64,000 nucleotides of DNA, from NCBI RefSeq assembly GCF_000379485.1, contig NZ_KB902310.1, positions 62,001 through 126,000 on the forward strand, in the 5' to 3' direction. A program made the translations under genes and the position numbers. Positions within the stretch are counted from its first letter, which is position 1. Every line of letters begins with the position of its first letter. The DNA is from Wenxinia marina DSM 24838. GTDB lineage: Bacteria > Pseudomonadota > Alphaproteobacteria > Rhodobacterales > Rhodobacteraceae. The notes under the pieces were generated by a model that was not told the DNA's origin, searched no databases, and worked only from the letters and a program-made list of their open reading frames with translations. This document shows, piece by piece, positions 55,369 through 64,000 of this stretch.

Positions 55369-57183
55369 CTAATCTGCCCTCGTCCGGGCCGCGCGGTCCG
55401 TCAGGAGCGGCGCCAGCACCGCCAGGACGTCGCGCCACTTGAGGAAGAACAGCAGCTGACCCGCGTCGGGCATGACGCGGAAGTCGATCCACGGATAGTC
55501 GGCGCGATGCTCGGCCAGCGTCTCGGCCGGGACCTGCGGATCCTGCAGCCCGTTCAGGAACGTCACCGGCAGGCCGCTCTCGCGCAGCTGGTCGATCTCG
55601 TCGGTCCAGTCCGTCGTCTCGTGGCTGATCACCTCGCGGGAGAACGCGTCGTGGGCGGAGTGGGTGTCGCTGAGCGAGACGTCCGAGCCGCAGACCATCG
55701 CCTCGAACACCTCGGGGATCTCGAAGGTCGCGACGTCCGCCGGGCACTTGCCGTAGACGGCGTGGACGAAGCCGCGCTTGCCGAGGCGCCGGGCCAGCGC
55801 GAAGCCGGCCTTGACCATGAACGGCAGGAGGTGCGGCGTGTAGCGGGCGCCGGCGAGGATGAAGCGGTGCCACTTCTCCATCCGCTCGTACTGTTCGGGG
55901 CGGGTCAGGGGCAGGACGCCGGCGGCGCAGACCAGCGCCGACACCCGCTCGGGGAAGGCGGCGTGGAACGCGATGGCGAGGAAGCTGTCGCCGCCGAGGG
56001 TCAGGATCGGGCAGCTGTCGATCCCGTGGTGGTCCATCAGCCGGGCGAAGTCCTCGCACAGCTGGGTGACGTAAGGCGTGCCGCGGGGGATCGGGTCGGA
56101 CGCGCCGTAGCCGGCCCGGACCGGAACGACGATCTTGATCCCCCGGGCCGCCGCCTCTGCCTCGGCGGAGGCGGGCCAGCGGACGAGACCGTAGTCCAGC
56201 GGGAAGAACAGGATGGGCGTGCCGTCCGGATCGCCGAGGACGAGATGGTCGGAGCGGCGGCCGTCGGGCAGGATCAGGGTCCGGAACGGCCTCGGCTCCA
56301 GCGTGCCGGTTCCCCGGCTGGCATGGGTCAGGCGGGCGGCTTCGTCGTCCGAGAAGCGCGCCATCTCCATCGTCGAGAGGGTGAGGCGCACCAGCTCGGT
56401 CTGGCTGCGGGTCTCGGTCTTGGCCATGATCGACTTGATCTGCGCCCGGATCGTGGCGACCGAGCGGCCCCGCGCCTCGGCGATCTGCTCGGCGCGGGCG
56501 CCCTCGGCCAGGGCGCGCACCACCTCGACCTCGGCCGGGGTCAGGTCGAAGGCGCCGCGCAGGAGGTCCGAGAAGTCGTCGGGCCAGCCGAGCTCGGACG
56601 ACACGGCGAGGACGAACGGCTCGTCCATCCGCTCGCGCACGATCCGCAGGTGCAGCAGCACGACGCGGCCCTCGGCCGCGCCGCGGGTGCGCATGACGAC
56701 GGGCGCCGGACTGTTGGCCGCGAACATGCGGCCGATCTGCCGGGCCACGAGGTCGGCCTCGCCCTCGGACAGCGCCAGATCGGCGATCCGCGCCCCGACG
56801 GCGACGCCGAAGACGTGACTGGCCGCGGTGTTCACCGCGACGATCGACAGCGCCCGGTCCACGGCGAAGGCCGCCGCGGTCTCGACCCCGCGCACCATGC
56901 CGGACGGGCCGTCGCGGGTGCCGTCGGCGATGGCCCGGTCGAGCACCGCGTCGGCGCGCTGGATGTGGCTCTCGAGACGGCGGAGACCGAGGGCGAGCCC
57001 CTGGTCGGGCTCCGGCCGGCCATTGGCGGCGACGCGCTGCGGCGCGATCATCGCCTCCCAGTGGTCGAGCAGGGCCTCGTAACGCGTGGGATCGATCGCC
57101 ACCTCGTAGAGGCGGTCGATCAGATCCTCGGCCGGATCGGTATCGTCGCCGCCCGGGCGGGCGGGCCGGTCTGCTACGGTCAT
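55369..57183 (-). CDS. LuxR-type HTH regulator fused to an alpha/beta hydrolase domain
   Basis: The 604-residue protein has an N-terminal helical segment and a PAS-like region (about 100-200: FAVDRALSIVAVNTAASHVF; VLLHLRIVRERMDEPFVLAV). A LuxR/GerE DNA-binding domain follows (about 211-270: [40 protein letters not shown]). The C-terminal alpha/beta hydrolase-like domain (about 300-600) has GGDSFLAIAF at the nucleophile turn (Ser400, second Gly replaced by Leu) and NGLQDPQVPAETL. It may sense an ester or a small acyl ligand. The start at 57183 precedes MTVADRP. It is divergent from the ClC gene. Confidence 0.85.
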   Translation of the reverse strand: MTVADRPARPGGDDTDPAEDLIDRLYEVAIDPTRYEALLDHWEAMIAPQRVAANGRPEPDQGLALGLRRLESHIQRADAVLDRAIADGTRDGPSGMVRGVETAAAFAVDRALSIVAVNTAASHVFGVAVGARIADLALSEGEADLVARQIGRMFAANSPAPVVMRTRGAAEGRVVLLHLRIVRERMDEPFVLAVSSELGWPDDFSDLLRGAFDLTPAEVEVVRALAEGARAEQIAEARGRSVATIRAQIKSIMAKTETRSQTELVRLTLSTMEMARFSDDEAARLTHASRGTGTLEPRPFRTLILPDGRRSDHLVLGDPDGTPILFFPLDYGLVRWPASAEAEAAARGIKIVVPVRAGYGASDPIPRGTPYVTQLCEDFARLMDHHGIDSCPILTLGGDSFLAIAFHAAFPERVSALVCAAGVLPLTRPEQYERMEKWHRFILAGARYTPHLLPFMVKAGFALARRLGKRGFVHAVYGKCPADVATFEIPEVFEAMVCGSDVSLSDTHSAHDAFSREVISHETTDWTDEIDQLRESGLPVTFLNGLQDPQVPAETLAEHRADYPWIDFRVMPDAGQLLFFLKWRDVLAVLAPLLTDRAARTRAD

Positions 57184-57340
57184 CGGCGCCCCCCTTGGCA
57201 GCCGCTGGTTTGACCATCCGGTCAAAACCTTCCGCAACGTTAATCCCGTTGGCCCGCGAGATCCACCCTGACGCGAGCTGCCGGTCGCGCCGGCCGCGCC
57301 TTCCGGGCGGGAGCCGCATCTCCTATCAGGGGCGGAAAGA

Positions 57341-59014
57341 GTGCGGATGAGGGGAGGCATGCGGCAGAGGATCAACAGGGCGGCGCGGACCGGCTGGGCG
57401 CTGATGCTCACCCGCGGGCCGAGCCAGGCGCAGTTCTGGGTGCTGGCGCTTCTCCTCGGGATCGGGGCGGGCGGGGCGGCGGTGCTGTTCCGGCTGGGAA
57501 TCAGCTGGCTGCAGGCGACGATCTACGGCACGCCGGACATCCTGACGCTGCACACCTTCGCCGCCTCGCTCGCCTGGTACTGGATCGTGCTCATCCCCGT
57601 CGCGGGCGGGCTGACGGTCGGTCTTCTGGTGCATCACCTGACGCCCGACGGGCGTGTGCGGTCGGTGCAGGAGGTCATCGAGGGCGCCTCTCTCTACGAC
57701 GGGCGGGTGGAGCGCCGGGCCGGCCTCGTCTCGGCCTTCGCGTCGCTGATCACGCTGTCCACGGGCGGCTCCTCGGGCCGCGAGGGGCCGGTCGTGCACC
57801 TCGCGGCTATTCTCTCCTCCTACGTCGCCGTCTTCATCCGGGCGAGCGGGGTGACGGGGCGCGAACTGCTGGGCTGCGCGGTCGCCGCCGCCGTCTCGGC
57901 GAGCTTCAACGCGCCACTCGCCGGGGCGCTGTTCGCGCTGGAGGTGGTGCTGCGGCACTACGCGGTCCACGCCTTCGCGCCGATCGCGATCGCCAGCGTG
58001 GCGGGCGCAGTGATCAGCCGGCTGACCTTTGGCGACGTGCAGGAGTTCGACCTGCCGGTGCAGTCGGCCCTCGGATTCTACGTCGAGCTGCCGGCCTTCC
58101 TGATCCTCGGCCTCATCTGCGGCGCCGTCGCGGTCGTCTTCATGCGCGCAATCTTCTGGGTGGACGACCTCGGCTCGTCGCTGCAGGCGCGCCTTCGGCT
58201 GCCCGGCTGGCTGCGGCCGACGGTGGCAGGCCTGCTGCTCGGCCTCATCGCGACGCAGTTCCCGCACGTGATCGGGGTCGGCTACGAGACCACGAACCGG
58301 GCGCTGGCGGCGGAGTACGGGTTCCTCTTGGCCGTCGTCTTCGTCGCGGTGAAGGTGGCCGCTGTCGCGATCACGATAGGCGGGCGGATGGGCGGCGGCG
58401 TCTTCTCGCCCTCGCTGATGGTGGGGGCGCTGACCGGCCTCGCCTTCGGCTCGGTCGCGACGGCGATCTTTCCGGACGTGTCGGGGGAAGGATCGCTCTA
58501 CGCGCTGTCCGGCCTCGGCGCGGTCTCGGCCTCGGTCCTCGGGGCCCCGATCTCGACCACGCTGATCGTGTTCGAACTGACGGGGGACTGGCAGGCGGCG
58601 GTGGCGGTGATGGCGGCGGTCTCGACGTCGGTCGCGGTCTCGACCCGGCTGGTCCACCGCTCGTTCTTCCTCACCTCGCTGGAGCGGCGGGGCATTCACC
58701 TCGCCGCCGGGCCGCAGGCCTGGCTCCTTGGCACGCTGAAGGTGGAGGAGGAGATGCGCAGGACCGAACATCCCCGCGCCGCGCCGACGGATGCCTGCAG
58801 CAAGCTCGTGGCGGACGGCACCTACCTGCGGCTCGGCGCCACGCTCGAGGCCGCCATGCCGCTGTTCGAGGCGACGGGGGCGCCGTTCATCCCGGTCGTC
58901 CGGTTCCCCGGTGGCGACACCCCGCCCGAGCTGCTGGGCGCGCTGTTCCAGACCGACGCGCTGAAGGCGCTGAACGAGGCGCTGGTGGAGATGGCCGAGG
59001 AGGAGCATGCGTGA
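57341..59014 (+). CDS. ClC-family voltage-gated chloride channel protein
   Basis: The 557-residue membrane protein has the ClC selectivity motif GSSGREGP (about 143-150) with gating Glu148, and FNAPLAGALFALEVVLRHY. The residue at the internal proton-Glu position appears to be Val (ALEVV), as in channels rather than H+/Cl- exchangers. GGRMGGGVFSPSLMVGA is the third motif. A short cytoplasmic C-terminus after about 450 carries a weak CBS-like segment (LVADGTYLRLGATLEAAMPL). The start codon is uncertain: GTG 57341, ATG 57347 or ATG 57359. Confidence 0.9.
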   Translation: MRMRGGMRQRINRAARTGWALMLTRGPSQAQFWVLALLLGIGAGGAAVLFRLGISWLQATIYGTPDILTLHTFAASLAWYWIVLIPVAGGLTVGLLVHHLTPDGRVRSVQEVIEGASLYDGRVERRAGLVSAFASLITLSTGGSSGREGPVVHLAAILSSYVAVFIRASGVTGRELLGCAVAAAVSASFNAPLAGALFALEVVLRHYAVHAFAPIAIASVAGAVISRLTFGDVQEFDLPVQSALGFYVELPAFLILGLICGAVAVVFMRAIFWVDDLGSSLQARLRLPGWLRPTVAGLLLGLIATQFPHVIGVGYETTNRALAAEYGFLLAVVFVAVKVAAVAITIGGRMGGGVFSPSLMVGALTGLAFGSVATAIFPDVSGEGSLYALSGLGAVSASVLGAPISTTLIVFELTGDWQAAVAVMAAVSTSVAVSTRLVHRSFFLTSLERRGIHLAAGPQAWLLGTLKVEEEMRRTEHPRAAPTDACSKLVADGTYLRLGATLEAAMPLFEATGAPFIPVVRFPGGDTPPELLGALFQTDALKALNEALVEMAEEEHA

Positions 59015-59038
59015 CGGGATCCAGGATTCCCGCGACAC

Positions 59039-59117
59039 CCGCCCCGGGCCTGACCCGGGGCCTCGCCGAAGCCGAGCGCCGGGACGTGCGAGGCCCCGGG
59101 TCGAGCCCGGGGCGGGC
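59039..59117. repeat. Tandem short palindromic repeats (CCCGGG type)
   Basis: Two copies lie in opposite-looking sequence: CCGCCCCGGGCCT-GACCCGGGGCC (59039-59064) and GGCCCCGGGTCGAGCCCGGGGCGGG (59092-59116). They share the core of the 548-574 copy. The pair lies just after the ClC stop and may terminate transcription. Confidence 0.6.
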
Positions 59118-59233
59118 GGATAAGGGCGCGCGGGCGGTCTGCTGAGTCTGGGGTAAGCCCCGCGAAGAGCGCATCAGGGGGCGCGGTCGGTCCGGGCATC
59201 GCTTGCGCCGCACCAAGTGCGTCCCTGCGACCG

Positions 59234-59282
59234 CCGGGGGCGCTGCCCCCGGACCCCCGGGATATTCGTGGCTCGATGAGAG
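59234..59282 (+). terminator. Hairpin-plus-tail repeat (TGGCTCGATGAGAG family), copy 3
   Basis: CCGGGGG-CGCTG-CCCCCGG (59234-59252) is followed by ACCCCC, GGGATATTCG and TGGCTCGATGAGAG (59259-59282). It lies downstream of the ClC gene in the same direction and upstream of the next secreted-protein gene. The other parts of the 411-nt gap 59015-59425 are the CCCGGG palindromes; no gene is seen. Confidence 0.65.
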
Positions 59283-59425
59283 GGAGAGACGTGGTCCCGG
59301 GCGCGGCTGTCCGTCCGCGGCCCGGCCGGCAGCCTCGCGGGGACGGCGGGGTCGGGCGATCCCGACTTGCGTCACAAGCGCTCTGCGGAAAAGCTTCGGC
59401 CACCCCGGCCCACACGGAGTGTCCC

Positions 59426-60535
59426 ATGCGCCTCCTCCTCGCCCTCGCCGCGATCTGCCTCGCCACCGCCGCCTCCGCCGAGCGGAGCGATTCGCTGCGG
59501 CGCCTGCTGGATCAGGTGCCGCAGACCCTGATCGGTGGCCTGGACGGTCCGGTGATGCTGGAATTCGGCAGCCTGCGGGGCGGCGTCGTGGGCGTCTCGC
59601 GGGCGCAGACGAGCATGATGTCGGAGCCGGAAGGGCCGGTCTTCCGCTCGATCCCGCCGACCTTCGCCCAGACGATCATGCTGGGGCTGGACGGCGGCTG
59701 GCGGCGGTCCGTCGGCTTCAATCCGAACGAGGCGGAGGCGATCCTCGCGATTTCGGCCCCGCCCTTCGGCGGCGCGGTGTTCGACGTGACGCCGATGGCC
59801 GCCGTACGCGTCCCGGTCGCGCTGACGTCCGCCGGCTACGAGGTCGACGGCGCGCTGTTCGTGCGCGGCGGCGAGGACGGTTCCATCGACATCGAGAACC
59901 GCGATCCGGCCGATCCGCTGGGCGGGATGCTTGGCCGGGCGAGCCGGGTGGCGCTGGTCGGCGACTTGATGGTGTGGTCCACCACCCGGGACGGCGCGAC
60001 CGCGCTCGCGACGGCGGCGTCCGACGGGTCGGTCGCGGCGCGGCCCGACGTCGCGGCGCTGCTGGCCGCGCTCGATGCGCCCGAGGCGGGCCAGGGCACC
60101 CTCGTCCGTGCCCTCGTCTTCGCGGACGGGACCGAGCTGATGCCGGGCTCCGGCCTCGCCGGCCCGGTGTTCGTCGCCGACCTCAGCGACGGCCGGACCG
60201 AGACGGCGCTGGTCCTCTACGTCGTCGAGACCGCGCAGGCCGCCAAGGAGCGGGCGCAGGTGATGGAGACGGCCTGGGGCGAGGCGACCTCGTTCGTCAC
60301 CCGCCGCCCGTGGGCGGAGATGCTGCCGGAGGCGCAGGTGCAGGGCATCGCCTTCGCCGGAACCGGCGCGCCGGTGGTCGGCCTCAGGATCGACACCCCG
60401 ACGCCGGAGGGCGGGGTGGAGATGAACCTCGGCTACCAGCGCCTGCTGTCGTCCATCTTCGCCCGCGACATGACCTGGCTCGGCGTCGAGCTGCCGCCCG
60501 ATCCGGCGTCGGTCCTGCTGCAGGGCGACGAGTGA
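59426..60535 (+). CDS. Secreted protein of unknown function
   Basis: The 369-residue protein has a signal peptide (MRLLLALAAICLATAASAE). The mature domain, rich in Val, Ala and Asp, contains LRGGVVGVSRAQTSMMSEPE, IMLGLDGGWRRSVGFNPNEA and RVALVGDLMVWSTTRDG. No cysteine pairs, metal motif or known domain were recognised. The start at 59426 is set by the signal peptide; a longer frame from 59276 lies in repeat DNA. It ends 13 nt before the convergent DUF427 gene. Confidence 0.75.
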   Translation: MRLLLALAAICLATAASAERSDSLRRLLDQVPQTLIGGLDGPVMLEFGSLRGGVVGVSRAQTSMMSEPEGPVFRSIPPTFAQTIMLGLDGGWRRSVGFNPNEAEAILAISAPPFGGAVFDVTPMAAVRVPVALTSAGYEVDGALFVRGGEDGSIDIENRDPADPLGGMLGRASRVALVGDLMVWSTTRDGATALATAASDGSVAARPDVAALLAALDAPEAGQGTLVRALVFADGTELMPGSGLAGPVFVADLSDGRTETALVLYVVETAQAAKERAQVMETAWGEATSFVTRRPWAEMLPEAQVQGIAFAGTGAPVVGLRIDTPTPEGGVEMNLGYQRLLSSIFARDMTWLGVELPPDPASVLLQGDE

Positions 60536-60548
60536 CGCCCCCGCGGCG

Positions 60549-60890
60549 TCAGACCTCCTCGACCGTCACCTTCCCGGGGTAGAAGGCGATGTGGCCGGCG
60601 ATCTGCTCCATCCCCGCCTTCGGCGTCTCGTAGGACCACGCCGCGTCGCGGATCGTTTCGGCCTCGGCCACGATGTTGAAGTAGCTCGCCTCGCCCTTGT
60701 AGGGGCAGGTGGAGCGGGTGGGCGAGGGGTCGAGGAACGCCATCGCCAGGTCCTCGCGCGGGAAGTAGATGACCGGCGGGTAATCGCCCTCGGTCAGTTC
60801 CAGCGCGCGGGCGCTCTCGCCGAGGACCGCGCCGCCGGCGCGGACGACCCAGGGGCGCGGGGCGGGCCGGATCTTGATGTGGTCGGCCAT
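60549..60890 (-). CDS. DUF427 domain protein
   Basis: The 113-residue protein matches DUF427: VRAGGAVLGESARALELTEG, PPVIYFPREDLAMAFLDPS and STCPYKGEASYFNIVAEAE. ETPKAGMEQIAGHIAFYPGK closes it. Homologues are small beta proteins often near redox genes, of unproven function. The Cys in STCPYKGEA is conserved. The stop is 13 nt from that of the convergent secreted-protein gene. It lies 88 nt downstream of the aminopeptidase gene on the same strand. Confidence 0.92.
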   Translation of the reverse strand: MADHIKIRPAPRPWVVRAGGAVLGESARALELTEGDYPPVIYFPREDLAMAFLDPSPTRSTCPYKGEASYFNIVAEAETIRDAAWSYETPKAGMEQIAGHIAFYPGKVTVEEV

Positions 60891-60978
60891 GACAGTCTCC
60901 TCCGGACGGGGGCGAGGCGCCGGCGCGCGGCGCTCGCCTTGCGGGAATTGCAGAACCCTTTCGGGAAGGGGCCGCGGG

Positions 60979-62778
60979 TCAGATCGGCGCGCAGGCCGCC
61001 TCCAGCCATGCGCGCGGCCCGGCGTCGAGGCGCGGCCCGATGCGCGAGAGTGTATCGGCGTGGTAGGCGTTGATCCAGTCCCTCTCCGGACCGGTCAGGA
61101 GGTCCGGGAGGATCAGCCGCCTGTCGAAGGGCACGTAGGTCAGCGTCTCGAAGGCGAGCCACGGCCGGTCGTCCTGCTCGGGCAGGGGCGGGGCGTCCTC
61201 GACCACGATCAGGTTCTCGATCCGGATGCCCCAGGCGCCCTCGCGGTAGTAGCCCGGCTCGTTCGACAGGATCATCCCCGGCTCCAGCGGTACGTTGGAG
61301 CGCCGCGACAGGCCCTGCGGCCCTTCGTGGACCGACAGGTAGGCACCGACGCCGTGCCCGGTGCCGTGGTCGTAGTCCTTGCCGTCCAGCCACAGGGCAT
61401 AGCGGGCGAGGACGTCGAGGTGCGCGCCGGCGACGCCCTTCGGGAAGCGCGCGCGCGAGATCGCGACCATGCCCTTCAGGACCAGCGTGTACGCCTCCGC
61501 CGCGCCGGCGGGCGCGTCGCCGATGGTGACGGTGCGGGTGATGTCGGTGGTGCCGTCTATGTACTGCCCGCCCGAATCGACCAGCAGCAGCTCGCCCGGC
61601 GAGACGGCGCGGTCCGACGCCTCGGTCACCCGGTAATGCACGATGGCGCCATGGGGGCCCGAGCCGCAGATCGTCTCGAACGAGATGTCGAGAAGCGCGT
61701 TGGTCGCGCGGCGAAAGCCCTCCAGCGCCTCCACCACCGCGATCTCGGTCAGCTCGCCCTTCGGCGCCTCCTCGTCCAGCCAGGCGAGGAAGTTCACCAT
61801 CGCCACCGCGTCGCGCTGCTGCGCGGCGCGGGCGCCGTCCAGCTCGGCGCCGGTCTTGCGGGCCTTGGGCAGGCGGCAGGGGTCGTCGCCGTGGGCGATC
61901 TCGACCTCGGCCGCCGTGAGGGCCTCCGCCACCGCGACGGGGCAGCTCTTGGGGTCGATCCGGGTGGGGCCGTCGAGGCTGGCCACCGCGGCGAGAAGAC
62001 CGTCCTCGGGCAGCACCGCCACGTCGGGGCCGAGGTGATCGGCCACGGCGTCGGCCTTGCCGTGACCCGCGAAAAGCTGGCACGTGCCGTCGTCCATCAC
62101 GATGGCGAAGGCGTGGGGCACCGGATTGCGCACCGTGTCGGTGCCGCGGATGTTCAGCAGCCACGCGATGGAATCGGGCAGCGTCAGGATCGCGGCGCGC
62201 TGTTGCGCCTCCTTCAGCTCGGCCGCGACCGAGCGGCGCTTGTCCGCCGCGCTGCGGCCTGCAAGGTCGTCCGGGTAGGCGGTGAAGGCGCCGGACGGCG
62301 GCGCGGGGCGGTCGTCCCAGACGCGGTCCACGAGGTTGGGCGACTCCGTCACGACGATCCCGGCGGGCCGCAGGGCGGCGCGCAGGCGGTCGATCTCCTC
62401 CACCGTATGGAGCCAGGGGTCGAACGCCACGGTCGCGCCCCGCGGCAGCCGCTCCTTCAGCCAGTCGGCGAGCTGGGTCTCGGGCCAGTTCACCGGGGAG
62501 AAGACCGGGTCCGCCTGGGACCGGACCTGCACCCGGTAGCGGCCGTCGACGAACAACCCCGCTTCCTCTGCCAGCACGGCGCAGAAGCCGGCGGAGCCGG
62601 TGAAGCCGGTCAGCCAGGCCAGCCGCTCGTCCGCGGGGGCGACATACTCGCCCTGGTGGGCGTCGGCGCGGGGAACGAGAAAGGCGGCGACGCCCTCCTC
62701 CTTCATCTCGTCCCGCAGCGCGGCCAGCCGCGCGGGCCCCTGCTCGGGAGTGCTGGTGACGGCGAAGGTCTGGAACAT
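60979..62778 (-). CDS. Xaa-Pro aminopeptidase (M24B, aminopeptidase P family)
   Basis: The 599-residue enzyme removes N-terminal residues before proline. Two creatinase-like N-terminal domains precede a pita-bread domain with LLVDSGGQYIDGTTDITRTV (two metal Asp), GTGHGVGAYLSVHEGPQGL (metal His) and MILSNEPGYYREGAWGIRIE (metal Glu). A C-terminal extension has LTYVPFDRRLI. Length fits the longer eukaryote-like bacterial class (about 600), not the short PepQ. The start MFQTFAVTSTPEQGPARL follows AGGAAAGGGAG. It is downstream of cobT, with a repeat element between. Confidence 0.92.
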   Translation of the reverse strand: MFQTFAVTSTPEQGPARLAALRDEMKEEGVAAFLVPRADAHQGEYVAPADERLAWLTGFTGSAGFCAVLAEEAGLFVDGRYRVQVRSQADPVFSPVNWPETQLADWLKERLPRGATVAFDPWLHTVEEIDRLRAALRPAGIVVTESPNLVDRVWDDRPAPPSGAFTAYPDDLAGRSAADKRRSVAAELKEAQQRAAILTLPDSIAWLLNIRGTDTVRNPVPHAFAIVMDDGTCQLFAGHGKADAVADHLGPDVAVLPEDGLLAAVASLDGPTRIDPKSCPVAVAEALTAAEVEIAHGDDPCRLPKARKTGAELDGARAAQQRDAVAMVNFLAWLDEEAPKGELTEIAVVEALEGFRRATNALLDISFETICGSGPHGAIVHYRVTEASDRAVSPGELLLVDSGGQYIDGTTDITRTVTIGDAPAGAAEAYTLVLKGMVAISRARFPKGVAGAHLDVLARYALWLDGKDYDHGTGHGVGAYLSVHEGPQGLSRRSNVPLEPGMILSNEPGYYREGAWGIRIENLIVVEDAPPLPEQDDRPWLAFETLTYVPFDRRLILPDLLTGPERDWINAYHADTLSRIGPRLDAGPRAWLEAACAPI

Positions 62779-62927
62779 GGCGCGGCTCCCTTTCCTGGCC
62801 GGGCGGACGATGCGGCAGCGGCGGCGGAAAGGCCAGAGCGGTCGGTCGCCGCCGGCGGCCCCGGCGCAAGGCCCGCGCCCGCCAGCCGCGATTTCAGCCT
62901 GATCCCCGGGGCTGCCGCCCCTTCACC

Positions 62928-62980
62928 CTCTCATCGAGCCATAAATATCCCACGGGGGTCCGGGGGTGTGAAACCCCCGG
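62928..62980 (-). terminator. Hairpin-plus-tail repeat (TGGCTCGATGAGAG family), copy 4; cobT terminator
   Basis: On the minus strand, downstream of cobT, the hairpin CCGGGGG-TTTCACA-CCCCCGG (62960-62980) is followed by ACCCCCGT, GGGATATTTA and TGGCTCGATGAGAG (62951 down to 62928). The arrangement matches copies 1 and 3: hairpin, C-run, tail. Confidence 0.65.
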
Positions 62981-63001
62981 CGCTCTCGGCCGGGACCGCC
63001 G

Positions 63002-64000
63002 TCACGCCACCCGCTTCATACCCAGCACCCGCGCCCGCTTGCGCGGGTCGGTGTCGAACAGCGAGGCGAGCTGTTCGGTCATCGCGCCGGCCAGCTGCTC
63101 GACGTCGGTGATCGTCACCGCGCGCTGGTAGTAGCGGGTCACGTCGTGGCCGATGCCGATGGCGATCAGCTCCACCGCGCGTCGCCTCTCCACCATGGCG
63201 ATCACGTCGCGCAGGTGCTTTTCCAGGTAGTTGGCGGGGTTCACCGACAGGGTGGAATCGTCCACCGGGGCGCCGTCCGAGATCACCATCAGGACCTTGC
63301 GCACCTCGGGGCGGGAGAGCATCCGCTTGTGCGCCCATTCCAGCGCCTCGCCGTCGATGTTCTCCTTCAGCAGCCCCTCCTTCATCATCAGGCCGAGGTT
63401 CTCGCGCGTGCGCCGCCAGGGCGCGTCGGCGGACTTGTAGACGATGTGGCGCAGGTCGTTCAGGCGGCCGGGCGCGGCGGGGCGGCCCTCGGCCAGCCAC
63501 TTCTCGCGGCTCATCCCGCCCTTCCAGGCGCGGGTGGTGAAGCCGAGGATCTCGACCTTGACGTCGCACCGCTCCAGCGTCCGGGCCAGCACGTCGGCGC
63601 AGATCGCGGCGATGCTGATGGGGCGGCCGCGCATCGAGCCCGAATTGTCGAGGAGGAGGGTGACGACGGTGTCGCGGAACTCGGTGTCCTTCTCGACCTT
63701 GAAGCTCAGCGGCGTCGTCGGGTTCGCCACCACGCGGGCGAGACGGCCGGCGTCGAGCGTGCCTTCCTCGAGGTCGAACTCCCAGGAGCGGTTCTGCTGC
63801 GCCTGCAGGCGGCGCTGCAGCTTGTTGGCGAGGCGCCCGACGGCGCCCTTCAGCGGCTCCAGCTGCTGGTCTAGGTAGGCGCGCAGCCGCTCCAGCTCGG
63901 CCGGCTCGGCGAGGTCCTCGGCGCCGACCTCCTCGTCGTAGTCGGTGAGGAAGACCTTGTAGTCGGGGTCCGCCTCGCTGACCGGGGCGGGGGGCGGGGG
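63002..64000 (-). CDS. cobT: Cobaltochelatase subunit CobT, C-terminal part (truncated by window edge)
   Basis: The 332 visible residues are the C-terminal part of the aerobic cobalt-insertion chelatase subunit CobT; the start lies beyond the window. The frame is open from the edge, with [20 protein letters not shown], then [20 protein letters not shown]. The von Willebrand A domain has the MIDAS motif [39 protein letters not shown] and [19 protein letters not shown] are diagnostic. It works with CobN and CobS in the late-cobalt B12 pathway. The gene ends at TGA 63002-63004, followed by a repeat-type hairpin. Confidence 0.92.
   Translation of the reverse strand, partial: PPPPAPVSEADPDYKVFLTDYDEEVGAEDLAEPAELERLRAYLDQQLEPLKGAVGRLANKLQRRLQAQQNRSWEFDLEEGTLDAGRLARVVANPTTPLSFKVEKDTEFRDTVVTLLLDNSGSMRGRPISIAAICADVLARTLERCDVKVEILGFTTRAWKGGMSREKWLAEGRPAAPGRLNDLRHIVYKSADAPWRRTRENLGLMMKEGLLKENIDGEALEWAHKRMLSRPEVRKVLMVISDGAPVDDSTLSVNPANYLEKHLRDVIAMVERRRAVELIAIGIGHDVTRYYQRAVTITDVEQLAGAMTEQLASLFDTDPRKRARVLGMKRVA

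Noticed and set aside
55507-57213. 568-codon plus-strand frame opposite the LuxR-hydrolase gene
   Set aside because: Composition is Arg/Gly/Asp-rich shadow of the real minus-strand gene, with no family features.

Overview
The window is a very GC-rich bacterial chromosome segment. Gene content and order point to an alphaproteobacterium of the Rhodobacterales (Rhodobacteraceae/Paracoccaceae). The evidence is a dcw division cluster containing small DUF2484 genes, an FtsZ with a long Pro/Ala linker ending in [12 protein letters not shown], an alr/radA/cvpA/purF block, an NADP-malic enzyme fused to a phosphotransacetylase-like domain, and an aerobic-type cobaltochelatase CobT. No tRNA, rRNA, CRISPR array, prophage or insertion sequence was seen. 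The genus cannot be fixed from what is here.

Layout. 1-0.5 kb: the end of a WYL regulator. 0.65-7.4 kb, minus strand: an ABC ATPase, the surE-pcm-nlpD stationary-phase/cell-wall unit, two Rossmann-fold enzymes, a sulfotransferase-like protein and a small protein. 7.8-13.5 kb, minus: purF, a small membrane protein, cvpA, radA, a membrane protein, a tiny coupled ORF and alr. 13.6-20.9 kb: an accessory block on mixed strands (DUF305 protein, a coupled trio of ClpP-like protease / SRPBCC / membrane protein, an AI-2E family transporter, a trypsin-PAN protein, a VWA DUF1194 protein and FosA). It holds the only two clear frameshifts. 21.0-25.3 kb, minus: dnaB, a PNPOx-family protein, pyrE and pyrC. 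25.6-36.6 kb: small secreted and membrane proteins, glutaryl-CoA dehydrogenase, priA, rpmB, meaB, an alpha/beta hydrolase and maeB. 36.8-55.0 kb, plus strand: murD, two tandem secreted paralogues, ftsW, murG, murC, two DUF2484 genes, a membrane protein, murB, ddl, ftsQ, ftsA, ftsZ, lpxC, bamD and recN. 55-64 kb: a LuxR/alpha-beta-hydrolase fusion, a ClC channel, a secreted protein, DUF427, a Xaa-Pro aminopeptidase and the C-terminal part of CobT.

How it fits together. The plus-strand cluster carries peptidoglycan precursor synthesis (MurB, MurC, MurD, MurG, Ddl), with Alr supplying D-Ala from elsewhere in the window. It also carries septum building (FtsW, FtsQ, FtsA, FtsZ) and outer-membrane assembly (LpxC, BamD). 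The minus-strand genes feed replication and repair (DnaB, PriA, RadA) and nucleotide synthesis (PurF, PyrC, PyrE).

Most interesting signals. (1) A roughly 240-bp intergenic element in three copies (7.5, 11.7 and 53.0 kb) with nested inverted repeats and a compensatory base-pair change. (2) An 870-bp gap between ftsA and ftsZ holding a perfect DnaA box, a near-perfect one and long palindromes, with another perfect DnaA box upstream of dnaB. (3) A four-copy hairpin-plus-tail element next to intergenic terminators. (4) Two single-base frameshifts in the accessory block. (5) Three convergent gene pairs whose stop codons overlap by exactly 4 nt.
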